From Chloroflexota bacterium (GTDB lineage: Bacteria > Chloroflexota > UBA6077 > FW602-bin22 > CADDYW01): DNA of 64,000 nucleotides. Of the stretch, positions 17,795 to 26,826 are shown one piece after another; position 1 is the stretch's first letter; each line of letters opens with the position of its first letter. The notes beneath the pieces were generated by a model. The model was not told the DNA's origin. It worked only from the letters and a program-made list of their open reading frames with translations, and made no database searches. The position numbers and the translations under genes were made by a program. Location: NCBI GenBank assembly GCA_021324795.1, contig JAJPIK010000060.1:1-64000 (forward strand). The letters run 5' to 3'.

Positions 17795-18469
17795 ATGCTT
17801 AGTCGGAAGCGCATTATCCTCTACGCATGCATTAGTCTCGTTCCTTTGATCGCCGCGCTCTGGATCGCCGGCTTTGATCCAAACTACGTCTTGGGGAACT
17901 ACGTCACCACGAGTGATGCCTACGTGACCGGGAACCTTAGCCAAGCCAGCGCCCCGGCGAGCGGCGAAGTCACACAGCTCCTAACGAGCATCGGTGATCC
18001 GGTCCACCCTGGTCAGGTGCTGGCCTATCTCGCGGTTCCTCCCCAGAGTAATCGCGAACTCCCGTTGGTCCCCCAGGTCCGCTCGCCGGCTCCTGGCACG
18101 GTTGTGCACCTGTTCGTCCTCGTCGGCCAGATGGTGAGTGCCGGACAACCCGTCGCGACGATCGCCGATTTGCGCCAGCTCTGGGTCGTCGCGTCGGTCG
18201 ACGAAAGCTCATTTGCGTATGTCCACCTCGGGCAGCGCGCCGACGTCACCGTCACTGCGTTGAATCAAACCTTCCCGGGCCGCGTCAGCCAGCTTATGCC
18301 TGACCTTCAATCCGAAGGGGCGCGAACTGGCGTGCCGTCCACCGGGGCGAACGTGGCGAGTGGGGCGCCGCGTGCGAGTAATGGGATTCCCGTACGCATC
18401 GACTTCGATTACGGTGATGCACTCGTTTACCCGGGCATGTCGGCCACGGTATCGATCTACATCCGCTGA
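17795..18469 (+). CDS. HlyD/EmrA-like membrane fusion protein, short form
   Basis: A 224-aa protein with an N-terminal membrane anchor (about residues 7-26) and a biotinyl-lipoyl-like domain in two halves: TSDAYVTGNLSQASAPASGE and RSPAPGTVVHLFVLVGQMVS. A beta-barrel part follows (LWVVASVDESSFAYVHLGQR). It lacks the long coiled-coil hairpin of classical HlyD or EmrA, as expected in an organism without a typical outer-membrane channel. Adaptor proteins of this type work with efflux pumps, but no pump is encoded next to it. The gene overlaps the convergent PHP gene by 13 bp. Confidence 0.75.
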   Translation: MLSRKRIILYACISLVPLIAALWIAGFDPNYVLGNYVTTSDAYVTGNLSQASAPASGEVTQLLTSIGDPVHPGQVLAYLAVPPQSNRELPLVPQVRSPAPGTVVHLFVLVGQMVSAGQPVATIADLRQLWVVASVDESSFAYVHLGQRADVTVTALNQTFPGRVSQLMPDLQSEGARTGVPSTGANVASGAPRASNGIPVRIDFDYGDALVYPGMSATVSIYIR

Positions 18470-19311
18470 GCAGCACACCAGGCACGCATCCGCTCGATCG
18501 ACTCTTCCGGCACGATTGGTGCTCCCAAGTCGGCCGAGTGGATGCCCCGCCCGTGGAAGTCACTCCCTCCAGTGGGGATGAGGTCGAATTCGCGGGCGAT
18601 CTTGAGGAGCTGGCGGATCGTCTCCGGGGTGTAGTCTCCGTAGTGACACTCGATACCAACCAGGCCGGCCTGAGTGAGCTCGTGGACAAAGCTCGATAGA
18701 TCGAAGCCCGAGCCTTCACCCGGGTTGATGTAGGTCGGATGGGCCAAAACTGGCATGCCCCCGGCTTTCCGGATGAGCTGTACCGCTTCGACCGGGGAAA
18801 GCTTGAAGCGCTCGACGTAGGCCGGGCCATTTCGATTCAAGTAACGATCAAAGGCCTCTTTGATGCTGGAGACATAACCTTTCTCGACAAGCGCCTGAGC
18901 GACGTGGGGACGCCCGATCGAGCCAGTCCCGGCGATCTGACGAACGCGCTCGAAAGTGAGTGACATGCCGAGAGCGCCAAGCTTGGCAACCATTTGTTGG
19001 GCACGCCAGACCCGGGAATCGCGACAGCGAGACAGGATCTCCTGAAACTCCGGATTGCCGACATCCACGAAGTAGCCGAGCATGTGCACTTCCGCTTGGG
19101 GAACGTCGGTGCTGATCTCGACGCCGGGCCAGACCTCGATCGAGGTGCCGTCGGCGCGCTTGATCGCGTCAGCTACTCCCTCGGTCGAATCGTGGTCGGT
19201 AATCGCGAGTAAGCGGAGATCATATTCCAGCGCGAGCTCGACGAGCTCGGCCGGGGTCAACGTCCCGTCGGACGCTGTCGTATGGGTGTGCAAATCAACT
19301 TTAGTATTCAC
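18457..19311 (-). CDS. PHP-domain phosphoesterase (YciV/RNase AM-like)
   Basis: A 284-aa metal-dependent phosphoesterase of the PHP family. The N-terminus KVDLHTHTTASDGTLTP carries the first metal ligands, AITDHDS the second set, and PVLAHPTY and GSDFHG further ligands. Relatives are 3',5'-nucleoside bisphosphate phosphatases that also trim RNA 5' ends. The next minus-strand gene upstream encodes RNase Y and lies 47 bp away, so the pair is likely co-transcribed, which fits an RNA-turnover role. The start is the ATG at 19311. The activity is inferred from family motifs only. Confidence 0.82.
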   Translation of the reverse strand: MNTKVDLHTHTTASDGTLTPAELVELALEYDLRLLAITDHDSTEGVADAIKRADGTSIEVWPGVEISTDVPQAEVHMLGYFVDVGNPEFQEILSRCRDSRVWRAQQMVAKLGALGMSLTFERVRQIAGTGSIGRPHVAQALVEKGYVSSIKEAFDRYLNRNGPAYVERFKLSPVEAVQLIRKAGGMPVLAHPTYINPGEGSGFDLSSFVHELTQAGLVGIECHYGDYTPETIRQLLKIAREFDLIPTGGSDFHGRGIHSADLGAPIVPEESIERMRAWCAAQRM

Positions 19312-19358
19312 CGGGTAATACCTCGACGTACCAATGAAAAAAGCAAGAGACCGACCGA

Positions 19359-20894
19359 TTAGCGGGCGAAGTCGACGGCTCGTGTCTCGCGGAGAACCGT
19401 GACCTTAATCTGTCCAGGATACTCCAAAGTTTCTTCGATGCGCTTAACGATGTCGCGCGCCAAGCGAACCGCGCCCAGATCGTCGATCTCATCGGGCTTG
19501 ACGATGATCCGTACTTCGCGTCCGGCCTGGATCGCAAACGAGCGTTCGACGCCGGGAAATGAGTTTGCTACTGTCTCGAGCGCTTCCAGGCGCTTAATAT
19601 AATTTTCGACGGTCTCCCGTCGCGCACCGGGGCGTGCACCCGAGATGGCATCTGCTGCTTGCACAATGATTGCCTCGATAGACTGTGGCTCGTCCATTTC
19701 GCCGTGGTGGTTGCCAATCGCAGCGACAATCTTCGGAGACTTACCGTAGCGCCGGACGAGCTCAGCTCCGACCAGGGCGTGTGGTCCTTCGACCTCGTGG
19801 CTGAGCGCTTTGCCGATGTCGTGCAGTAAGCCAGCGGCCCGGGCTACATTGACGTCGGCGCCAACTTCCGCAGCCAGGGCCGCAGACAGGTGCGCCACCT
19901 CGATCGAATGGTTCAAAATGTTCTGTCCGTAGCTGGTGCGGAACTTCAGTCGGCCGAGCACTTTGATCAATTCCGGATGGAGACCGTGAATGCCGGCTTT
20001 GAGTGCCGCCTGCTCACCTTCCTCACGGATCTGGTTTTCAACCTCTTGACGCGCCTTGGCGACCAGTTCTTCGATCCGCGCCGGATGAATCCGACCATCG
20101 ACGATCAGCTTTTGCAACGCGACGCGCGCAATCTCACGCCGGATCGGATCAAACCCCGAAAGGGTGACCGCGTCTGGTGTGTCGTCGATGATCACGTCGA
20201 CGCCGGTGGCGCTTTCGAGCGCGCGAATATTGCGTCCCTCGCGACCGATGATCCGCCCCTTCATCTCTTCATTGGGTAAGGCGACGACGGTCACGATCGA
20301 CTCGGCGACCTGGTCGGCCGCGCAACGTTGGATGGCCAGGGTAATGATCGCTCGTGCTTTCCGCTCGGCCTCTTCCTTCGCTTCTTGCTCGATTTCGCGA
20401 ACCCGACGCGCCGCGTCGGCACGGACCTCCTGTTCAATCTCACGCAGCAAGTAGTCGCGTGCTTCTTCGACCGAGAGCTGGGCGACCCGCTCGAGCTCGC
20501 GTTGGCGGTCTTTCTTCAGCTCTTCGATTTGCATCCGGGTTGCTTCAATCTGGTGTTCTTTCTCGGTCATCGCGCGTTCACGCCGGTCGAGCGCCTCGAC
20601 ACGGCGGTCAAGCATCTCTTCTTTCTGTTGCAGTCGCCGCTCCTGGCGGTGCAGCTCAGCGCGGCGATCCCGAATATCGACTTCGGCCGCAGCCTTGAGT
20701 TTCAGAGCTTCGTCGCGGGCTTCCAGCAGGAGCTCACGTTGGCGGCTCTTCGCTTCGTCGAGGAGTCGATCAGCCGACTCCCCGGCTAGTTTCATCTGCT
20801 GACGGAAGCGTCGCTCCCGTAGTTGATACCCAAGGGCGAAGGTGCCAACGCCGACGAGAATGATCGCCAGCGCGAAGACCACATAGGTCAGCAT
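19359..20894 (-). CDS. rny: Ribonuclease Y
   Basis: A 511-aa endoribonuclease anchored in the membrane. It starts with one transmembrane helix (about 3-22), followed by a long charged coiled coil to about residue 200. The KH domain is marked by [15 protein letters not shown] (about 213-227) and the HD domain by HSIEVAHLS and [12 protein letters not shown] (about 330-365), where the His-Asp pair binds metal. Length and domain order match Bacillus RNase Y. It initiates mRNA decay. The ATG at 20894 follows GGAGGAGGTGAAGG. A candidate small RNA or attenuated leader lies upstream at 21035-21124. Confidence 0.95.
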   Translation of the reverse strand: MLTYVVFALAIILVGVGTFALGYQLRERRFRQQMKLAGESADRLLDEAKSRQRELLLEARDEALKLKAAAEVDIRDRRAELHRQERRLQQKEEMLDRRVEALDRRERAMTEKEHQIEATRMQIEELKKDRQRELERVAQLSVEEARDYLLREIEQEVRADAARRVREIEQEAKEEAERKARAIITLAIQRCAADQVAESIVTVVALPNEEMKGRIIGREGRNIRALESATGVDVIIDDTPDAVTLSGFDPIRREIARVALQKLIVDGRIHPARIEELVAKARQEVENQIREEGEQAALKAGIHGLHPELIKVLGRLKFRTSYGQNILNHSIEVAHLSAALAAEVGADVNVARAAGLLHDIGKALSHEVEGPHALVGAELVRRYGKSPKIVAAIGNHHGEMDEPQSIEAIIVQAADAISGARPGARRETVENYIKRLEALETVANSFPGVERSFAIQAGREVRIIVKPDEIDDLGAVRLARDIVKRIEETLEYPGQIKVTVLRETRAVDFAR

Positions 20895-21034
20895 CCTTCA
20901 CCTCCTCCAGATTAGTGCAGATCCGGTTCGTGCTCCGTGCATAATGGTTTGAGGAGTGGCGGTTGGGCCAGGCCTCGGCCGGACGGAGCGCTATTGCGAA
21001 GCTATTGGGCGGCGAGCCCCTCATTCTGATACAG

Positions 21035-21055
21035 AAAAAGGGCGCCGGAGCGCCC
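21035..21055 (-). terminator. Intrinsic terminator
   Basis: A six-bp GC-only stem closed by a TCCG tetraloop (21055-21040) is followed on the minus strand by five T residues (21039-21035). It lies 140 bp upstream of rny. Confidence 0.7.
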
Positions 21056-21124
21056 ATTCTACGCATCGTTTTTCCAGTTCGAGACGTCCGGCCAGGGAGC
21101 ACGCCTGCCGACCAACACTAGCTT
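21035..21124 (-). ncRNA. Candidate small RNA or attenuated rny leader
   Basis: A promoter-like TTGACA...TATCAT pair (21160-21131, minus strand) would start transcription near 21124. About 85 nt later comes an intrinsic terminator: GGGCGC (21055-21050) pairs with GCGCCC (21045-21040) around a TCCG tetraloop, followed by TTTTT. Inside, GTCGGCAGG can pair imperfectly with CCTGGCCGGAC. No open frame of the right kind is present. It matches no RNA family I recognise; SRP, 6S and T-box motifs are absent. It occupies part of the 454-bp stretch between rny and the oxidase gene; I see no protein gene there. Confidence 0.5.
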
Positions 21125-21130
21125 CTTATC

Positions 21131-21160
21131 ATGATAGCCGTGGCAGTCGAGCGATGTCAA
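21131..21160 (-). promoter_or_regulatory. Predicted promoter of the candidate small RNA
   Basis: On the minus strand TTGACA (21160-21155) and TATCAT (21136-21131, five of six consensus bases) are separated by 18 bp. Confidence 0.6.
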
Positions 21161-21348
21161 GACTCAAACAAGCGAGGGTCCACCCTACAGCCGAGGGGTA
21201 GTATACCTGGAACAGTATGCGATAATCGGGGGAATCGGATGTTTCATCTGGGCGGGGAATTGGAGGTGTTCCAGGCTTCCTCGTCCGGGGAGTGGGGGCC
21301 AAAACCGAGATGCCCCCGATTTCGCGTTGACAGGAGGGACCGGTAGAA

Positions 21349-22488
21349 ATGGAACGAGCTGATGTCGTGGTGATTGGGGGCGGGTTAATTGGCAGCGCGA
21401 TCGCTTGGCGCTTGCAGCAGGCCGGGCGGCGGGTCATCTTATGCGAACGTGGTGAGCTTGGGGCGGAAGCCTCGTCGGCCGCGGTCGGCCTGCTGCTTCC
21501 GGAAGCCGGACGCGAAGGCGGCCCGGAGCTTTGGGGACTCTGGGAGGCGAGCCTGGCACGTTACCCTGGTTTCGTCGACGAGGTTCGAGAGGCGACCGGT
21601 GTCGCCGTCGAGTTTCGCCAGACAGGTAACCTGGCACTGGCAATGAACGCGGCCGAAGGGGAGGTGTTGAGTCGTCGCTTCCGCGCCCAAGTCGCCGCGA
21701 AAATCCCGGCTGAATTGCTCTCTGGCGATGGTGCTCGTGCCATCGAGCCGTCTCTTTCCCCGGAGGTCCAGGCGGCGCTGTTCTTTCCTCGGCATGCGCT
21801 GGTCGATAATCAGAGGTTGAGCAAGACCGTTCCCCTCGCGGCGGCGAAAGCAGGCGTTGAGGTGCGCGTCCACGAGCCGGTCCTTGGGATCGTCGTGCAC
21901 AGCGGCCGGGTGGAAGGCGTCGAAACCTACCGTGGCCGCATTGCCGCCGACGTGGTCGTCAACGCGGCCGGAAGCTGGGCCAGCCTCGGCGTGCCGATGC
22001 ACCATGGTGAGCCCGTGGCCGGTCAGGCCGGGCCAAACGACCTTCCATTGGTACGACCTGCCAAGGGCGAGGTCATCGCCCTCTGGACGTGGCCACGGCC
22101 GATCGAGCGGCTACTTACCGTGTCGGGGGCCTCGATCGTTGCCCGAGCTGATGGTCGGCTGATCGTCGGTGGCACCGTGATCGATAACAGCTACGACAAA
22201 GCAGTCACCGCCGGCGGGGTAGCGAGCTTACTGGCGGCCGCCGTCCAGGCGTTACCACGATTACAGAATGCCCGTTTTGTCGAGGCTTGGAGCGGCCTGC
22301 GACCGAGGACGCGCGACGACCAGCCGATCATCGGCAGTGGCGAGGTCGCCGGCCTCTTCTGGGCGACCGGCCACTTCAAGACCGGTATTCTTGCCACCCC
22401 TGCCACCGCCGACGTTGTCACCGCCATGATCGAAGGGAAAGAACATCTACCAGTGGGTTCGCTGAGTCCGAAACGGTTTGGCTTGTAG
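21349..22488 (+). CDS. FAD-dependent amine/amino-acid oxidase, ThiO (glycine oxidase)-like
   Basis: A 379-aa DAO-family flavoprotein. The N-terminal ADVVVIGGGLIGSAIAWRL is the FAD-binding motif, and EASSAAVGLLLPEAG continues the family signature. The C-terminal part has GTVIDNS, EAWSGLRPRTRDDQPIIG and ATGHFKTGILATPATA, typical of ThiO/glycine oxidase. Glycine oxidase makes iminoglycine for thiazole synthesis in thiamine biosynthesis, but no other thi genes are adjacent, so another amino-acid substrate is possible. The ATG at 21349 is preceded by AGGAGGGA. A GGGGGC/GCCCCC stem lies in the leader near 21295-21316. Confidence 0.82.
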   Translation: MERADVVVIGGGLIGSAIAWRLQQAGRRVILCERGELGAEASSAAVGLLLPEAGREGGPELWGLWEASLARYPGFVDEVREATGVAVEFRQTGNLALAMNAAEGEVLSRRFRAQVAAKIPAELLSGDGARAIEPSLSPEVQAALFFPRHALVDNQRLSKTVPLAAAKAGVEVRVHEPVLGIVVHSGRVEGVETYRGRIAADVVVNAAGSWASLGVPMHHGEPVAGQAGPNDLPLVRPAKGEVIALWTWPRPIERLLTVSGASIVARADGRLIVGGTVIDNSYDKAVTAGGVASLLAAAVQALPRLQNARFVEAWSGLRPRTRDDQPIIGSGEVAGLFWATGHFKTGILATPATADVVTAMIEGKEHLPVGSLSPKRFGL

Positions 22489-22609
22489 GAGGAAGGAGCA
22501 TCCAGGTAGCGAGCAGAGGCCACCAATGATCTGAACCAGGATAACGGGTCTACGCTTTATCGCTTGATCCGTTCTCTTTTCCACTTCCACTTGACGCCAG
22601 CACCCGCCT

Positions 22610-23350
22610 GTGCTCATACTGTATACGAGCTCGATGGATAGAATATCTCTGATCTTGCTGGCTATGGGGACAACAGGTTGTGCCCCCCCTCGCTGGGGAG
22701 ATTTGTCTATCTCTAGCAGTGGCAGGCAGCTCGCCGAGCGAGGCTATCTGGACGACAGCACTCAGGTTGCTCGACGTCCAACCCGATCGGGAGGAACGGG
22801 CGCAGTTTGTCTGGCCTGGCCTGTCGTCCACCAGATAGTGGGCTACTCCCTAAATCTTTTCCAATCGCTCGGTCAGATCGCTCGGCGTGTATGGTGGCCT
22901 GGGAGATCGCTCAACAGCGTGCCAACGGCGATCGAGCGCCCGTGGCTGACGCCGTCCTGGCAAATCCCCTCTATTCGGCAGACCGGCGGGGCACGCGCGG
23001 TCCGGCGAGCCCAGCAGCGTGGTGAGCAGGTCGCGCGCTGGACTTTGGGGGAGGAGCTCTGGGAACGATTTTGCCAGCAAGGCTATCTCGATCTGCGTTC
23101 GCCGCACATTCCGGGCCTGACCTATCGATTGCGGGTCGGGCGACGAGTCCAGTTGCTCTGGGACAGCCCGGATGCAGCGCGTCTCATTCCCTGGCCATAC
23201 CGTGGCTATCTCTGCATCAATCCGACCTATTCCGTGCCGGCTGTGGAGTTTGCCGCGCAGCTATACCTCTATCTGAGGGATCATGAAGACATCGTGATCC
23301 GTGTCGCTATCCCCCAAGCGGCTGACGCACCGTTGCGATCGGTCTTTTAG
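22610..23350 (+). CDS. Hypothetical protein, possibly a decayed gene
   Basis: A 246-aa open frame without a recognisable family name. The C-terminal part (GEELWERFCQQGYLDLRS, then YRLRVGRRVQLL and a terminal hydrophobic stretch) resembles a short domain I associate with Chloroflexota hypothetical proteins. The phrase RQLAERGYLD near residue 40 looks like a damaged copy of the same domain. An overlapping frame at about 22891-23025 also reads plausibly (MVAWEIAQQRANGDRAPVAD), which would fit a frameshift. No ribosome-binding site precedes the start, and a promoter-like TTGACG at about 22591 puts the start inside the -10 box. The true extent is uncertain. It overlaps the convergent mannosyltransferase gene by 4 bp. 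Confidence 0.35.
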   Translation: MLILYTSSMDRISLILLAMGTTGCAPPRWGDLSISSSGRQLAERGYLDDSTQVARRPTRSGGTGAVCLAWPVVHQIVGYSLNLFQSLGQIARRVWWPGRSLNSVPTAIERPWLTPSWQIPSIRQTGGARAVRRAQQRGEQVARWTLGEELWERFCQQGYLDLRSPHIPGLTYRLRVGRRVQLLWDSPDAARLIPWPYRGYLCINPTYSVPAVEFAAQLYLYLRDHEDIVIRVAIPQAADAPLRSVF

Positions 23351-24813
23351 TCACGTGATTGACCAGTCGCGAGTTCCTGGACGAGCGCACGCCGAGGCCC
23401 TCGTGCGGGGATGGATCGGCTCAAGTTCAGCGCTCGTCGCCATGACCATACCGCGATGGCAAGTGGCGGTAAGAAGGTCAAAGGAACCACGATGAGGTGG
23501 ATAGCTTCCAGCGATACCCAATCCTGGTCCCAGGGAAAGACAAATTGCCAGATAGGTGTGGTCAGGGTGGCGGTGAACGTAAAAACCGCCATGCGCAGCC
23601 AGGTGCGACGATCGTTGGTCAGTGCAGCCACGGCAAGCAGAGGGGGGAGATACCAACCAGCAAAGTGGGTGGCGACGAGGAGCGTTACGAAAAGAACTTC
23701 GACGACCGCGCGCTCGAGTGTCACCCGTCGTTGCCAGAGCAGCCAGACCAAGACGAGACCGGTCAAGGCGAGCACGCTCATTTGGGGTATCGAAAGCCAG
23801 TCTACCGCGCTAGGAACGACCAAAACGATCAGGGCGGGGATCGAGGCCAGGTAGTTGGCGTCGACCTCGCGGAGCCGATCCAAAGTGGCCCAGCCTGCCC
23901 AGAAGGGAGTATAACCGAGGACGAGAACGCACCCGAAGACAATGACACTAGCGACGAAGGTCGGAACGCGTGATTCCCAAAAGCGGCCCCGCTGGGCAAG
24001 CAGTGAAAAGAAAAACAGCGGTACCGCGCCAATCGGCAGTGATTTGACGAGAATCGCCGTGGCAAGGCACACCACGGCGAGGGTGGGCCACCTCTGGCGA
24101 GCGAGGATCAGACTGGCGACCACGCACAGGGCAAGCACGGCATCGTTATGGCCGTTACCTGCTAGCTCGATCAGGACGAGGGGATTCCAGCCAAAGAGTA
24201 CCACCGCTAGTGCCGGATTCCGTCCGGATCGATGCGCTGCCCATCCCAGCAGGCCGGCGGTAACAAGGATGGCAAGCGCGGCAAGCGCTTTTAGAATGAG
24301 CACCGCGAGGATGACGTTCTCACCGGCGAGCCAGGCGTCGGTTGCTGAGAGGACGATCCAAACCGGGCCGTATGGGGAGGTCGTGTCGGCCAAGGTGCTG
24401 CCGTACGCGACAAACGGATCTCCGGTGATGCTCGATGGCGCCGCGGCCAAGGGATTGACGTGATAAAAGAACGCGACATGACCTTGCACGGCGTAGTTGT
24501 AGACGTCGATTGCCGTGATCGGATAGAGAAAGACCAGCGTGACGCTGAAGACCAAAGTTCCGATCAGGGCAATTGGCAGTGCGCGTTTGCCAGTCGCCGA
24601 GACCACGCGCAAGGCGCATGCATAAAGCACAAATAAACCCACCAAGCCAAGAGTCACTGCCGCCGCGGCGGCAGCACTGTATGCAGTGAGCTTGCCGAGA
24701 TCGGCGAGCTCCTGGCCGTGCGTGAGTAAAGAAAAGGGGCCGAGGACTGCCGCGAGGTAAATCGCTTCAGTCAACAGCCCCACGACAAGGGCAGGCCGGG
24801 GGAGACGGCTCAT
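23347..24813 (-). CDS. Membrane mannosyltransferase-like glycosyltransferase (MptB / GT87-like)
   Basis: A 488-aa protein with about 12 hydrophobic segments. The loop ITAIDVYNYAVQGH after the second or third helix is typical of polyprenyl-phosphate-dependent GT-C glycosyltransferases, where the aspartate is catalytic, and GNGHNDAVLAL is a second family motif. GT-C enzymes add sugars from a lipid-phosphate donor on the outer face of the membrane. The ATG at 24813 overlaps the stop of the preceding methyltransferase as ATGA, so the in-frame extension to 24837 is rejected. It is the third gene of the operon with the GT4 and methyltransferase genes, suggesting glycolipid or cell-wall glycan synthesis. 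Confidence 0.78.
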   Translation of the reverse strand: MSRLPRPALVVGLLTEAIYLAAVLGPFSLLTHGQELADLGKLTAYSAAAAAAVTLGLVGLFVLYACALRVVSATGKRALPIALIGTLVFSVTLVFLYPITAIDVYNYAVQGHVAFFYHVNPLAAAPSSITGDPFVAYGSTLADTTSPYGPVWIVLSATDAWLAGENVILAVLILKALAALAILVTAGLLGWAAHRSGRNPALAVVLFGWNPLVLIELAGNGHNDAVLALCVVASLILARQRWPTLAVVCLATAILVKSLPIGAVPLFFFSLLAQRGRFWESRVPTFVASVIVFGCVLVLGYTPFWAGWATLDRLREVDANYLASIPALIVLVVPSAVDWLSIPQMSVLALTGLVLVWLLWQRRVTLERAVVEVLFVTLLVATHFAGWYLPPLLAVAALTNDRRTWLRMAVFTFTATLTTPIWQFVFPWDQDWVSLEAIHLIVVPLTFLPPLAIAVWSWRRALNLSRSIPARGPRRALVQELATGQSRD

Positions 24814-25499
24814 GCCAGGAACTTTTCCAAGGCCCAAAAGGCGCGCGCCCGGGCAGATTCGGGAAGGAGTGCTTCAACGGCGTCGAGCCCCCGCACAACG
24901 GTCAGCGGCAGCAACCGATAAAGGTAGGGTGAGAAGAGGAAGCACAGGTGCTGCTCGGCAATCCGCAAGCCAGACGCGATGGCCGCGTCCCGAATCTTGG
25001 ACGTCGAGTGAATGAAAACCTTCCCTCCCCACTGGCGAGATCCCAGGGCAAAGGTTGAGCGAGGCGACCACCGGTAGGTGTCGAAGACAAAGCGTCCGCG
25101 TGGACATAGGAGTGGCGCAACTGAGCGTGCCAAACCTGCTAGATCGGCGAAGTGGAAGGCAACGCGCAGTGCGACGACGGCATCAAACGACTCCGGTCGA
25201 AAGGGTAAGGCGAAGGCGTCGGCCAGAACGGCCGGGGCCCCGACTTTAGGGACGGCCCGTGACAACATTGCATCTGATGCGTCAAGCATGACGACGTCAT
25301 ACCCGTTCTCGATGAGAGCACGGCTGAGACGACCGGTACCGCAGCCCAGATCAAGAATTCGTCCGTCGGGTGGTAGCAAGGCGATCGCCTCGGCAATCTC
25401 CCGCGCGTTGACCCGCTCTCCACTCGGGCTGCCAAAGCGCTGACGATCGTAGGCGGCGACGACGTCCGGCTTTCGATAAAAGCTCCGCTTGTCAAGCAT
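24810..25499 (-). CDS. SAM-dependent class I methyltransferase
   Basis: A 229-aa Rossmann methyltransferase. Motif I is ILDLGCGTGRLSRAL (about residues 45-59), followed by VMLDASDAML and ADAFALPFRPESFDAVVAL. The ATG at 25499 overlaps the end of the GT4 gene by 8 bp, a coupled start; the open frame reaches 25703 but that part lies inside the GT4 gene. Family members of this type methylate small molecules such as sugars, lipids or quinones. Between two glycosyltransferases the likeliest role is methylation of a glycan or its lipid carrier, which is inference. Confidence 0.82.
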   Translation of the reverse strand: MLDKRSFYRKPDVVAAYDRQRFGSPSGERVNAREIAEAIALLPPDGRILDLGCGTGRLSRALIENGYDVVMLDASDAMLSRAVPKVGAPAVLADAFALPFRPESFDAVVALRVAFHFADLAGLARSVAPLLCPRGRFVFDTYRWSPRSTFALGSRQWGGKVFIHSTSKIRDAAIASGLRIAEQHLCFLFSPYLYRLLPLTVVRGLDAVEALLPESARARAFWALEKFLA

Positions 25500-26673
25500 A
25501 GGTGGCAACGAGGCTTTGCTGGCCATAGACCTCTTCGTACCTCCGAACGAGGGAGTCGGGATCGAACGAGTTCCGGACGAGCGCACGCTGGCGGGCGACC
25601 ATCGCTGCCTGATGGGAGGGATCTGCGAGCAAGCGGACGATTGTCCGAGCAAGGTCCTCGGGATCCTCTGGACGTGCCAGCTCAGCGACCTCGCCCGGCT
25701 CACCCAACTCGCGCAGCAATGGCAGATCGCTAGTCACCAGGGGAACACCGCTTGCCAACGCTTCGAGCACCAATCCCGGATAGGCTGCCTGGCCGATCGT
25801 CAGGCGATAGGGGAGGACGAACGCGCTGCTCCGTCGCAGCACCGCGCCGACCGGCACCCGCCCCAGCACCTGAATCCGTTCCCCGGCTCCGCTTGCCGCG
25901 ATAGCCTGGGCAATCGGCGTCGCCGGTCCCAGCCCGCTCCAGGCAATAAGCAAGCGGGCCGTCGGATATGCCTGAAGCACTCGTGGGAAAGCCCGAATCA
26001 AGACATCCACCCCTTTGACGTGGTTGAAATGGCCAATGTAGCTCAGTACCGGACCATCATGGGGCCATTCGACGCCATCGAGATCAGCTTCAGCCTCCGC
26101 CGCGACGCGCTGTCGGTCGATCAGATTCGGAATGATTGCGATACGATCGGTCGGGGCTCCCAGGCTCCGCAGCTCCTCGGCCTGGAGCTGGCTGGCGACG
26201 ACGTAGCGCGCGGCGCTGAAAGGCGAGAGGCGCGCTAGGAGCGGATTATTCATAGTCAGCCAGGGTAGATAGAAGGTAGGCGCCTGGCGGATCGGGAGAT
26301 GGCAGTAGTCCGCTCCCGCCAGGAGATGCGCCTCGAAGCCGACGACGATGGGGCGATTGAGCACCTGCTGGACAAGGTCGCCGACGAAGCTGAAGGCGGG
26401 GGTGGGCAGATTGAGATGGACGACGTCGGCTCCCGCGGCCGCGTGGTGCAGGCGCTTGATAATTCGGAAGACGCGCGCCATCTTGGCTGGCAAGAGGCCA
26501 GCGTGGGCTTCGGGGCCGTAGACCCGATCAGGATCAAGCAGGCGCGCCTCGGCAAAGGCGGTCACCAGGCGAACCTGATGACCATGGGCTCGTAACGCGT
26601 GCGCAAGTCCGACCAGAGAATTGATCTGGCCACTCAACAGCCGTGGATGAATGGAGACGAGACAAACTTGCAC
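25492..26673 (-). CDS. Glycosyltransferase family 4 protein
   Basis: A 393-aa GT-B glycosyltransferase. The N-terminal domain begins MQVCLVSIHPRLLSGQINSL with the nucleotide-binding glycine loop. The GT4 domain shows SYIGHFNHVKGVDVLIRAF, VLGRVPV and the donor-binding EX7E-like stretch in PGLVLEALASGVPLVTSD (about 315-332). It acts in the cytoplasm, transferring a sugar from a nucleotide donor with retention. The GTG start at 26673 follows AAGGAG. The gene heads the operon with the methyltransferase and MptB-like genes, and three 11-bp direct repeats resembling response-regulator sites lie about 110 bp upstream. Confidence 0.85.
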   Translation of the reverse strand: MQVCLVSIHPRLLSGQINSLVGLAHALRAHGHQVRLVTAFAEARLLDPDRVYGPEAHAGLLPAKMARVFRIIKRLHHAAAGADVVHLNLPTPAFSFVGDLVQQVLNRPIVVGFEAHLLAGADYCHLPIRQAPTFYLPWLTMNNPLLARLSPFSAARYVVASQLQAEELRSLGAPTDRIAIIPNLIDRQRVAAEAEADLDGVEWPHDGPVLSYIGHFNHVKGVDVLIRAFPRVLQAYPTARLLIAWSGLGPATPIAQAIAASGAGERIQVLGRVPVGAVLRRSSAFVLPYRLTIGQAAYPGLVLEALASGVPLVTSDLPLLRELGEPGEVAELARPEDPEDLARTIVRLLADPSHQAAMVARQRALVRNSFDPDSLVRRYEEVYGQQSLVATYA

Positions 26674-26779
26674 ACCTGCTCCTTAACACTTGATACTTGA
26701 CGATCCACTTGAATCACACTTCCCCGTGGACCGACTGGTCATCTATCCTTCCTGGTAGATTAAGGCGTGCACTTAAGAA

Positions 26780-26820
26780 GAAACTAAGGCGAACCTGAGA
26801 TGAACCTGAGAAGTCTGAGA
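26780..26820. promoter_or_regulatory. Tandem 11-bp direct repeats, probable OmpR-family binding site
   Basis: GAAACTAAGGC (26780-26790), GAACCTGAGAT (26791-26801) and GAACCTGAGAA (26802-26812) follow each other without a gap, and a fourth CTGAGA ends at 26820. Eleven-bp phasing is the pattern bound by OmpR/PhoB-type regulators, one of which is encoded upstream at 28247-28924. The site lies between the kinase gene and the glycan operon. Confidence 0.6.
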
Positions 26821-26826
26821 CTATTC

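Noticed and set aside
20770-21102. 110-aa minus-strand frame across the rny leader
   Set aside because: It runs through a terminator hairpin and out of frame into rny; no protein features.
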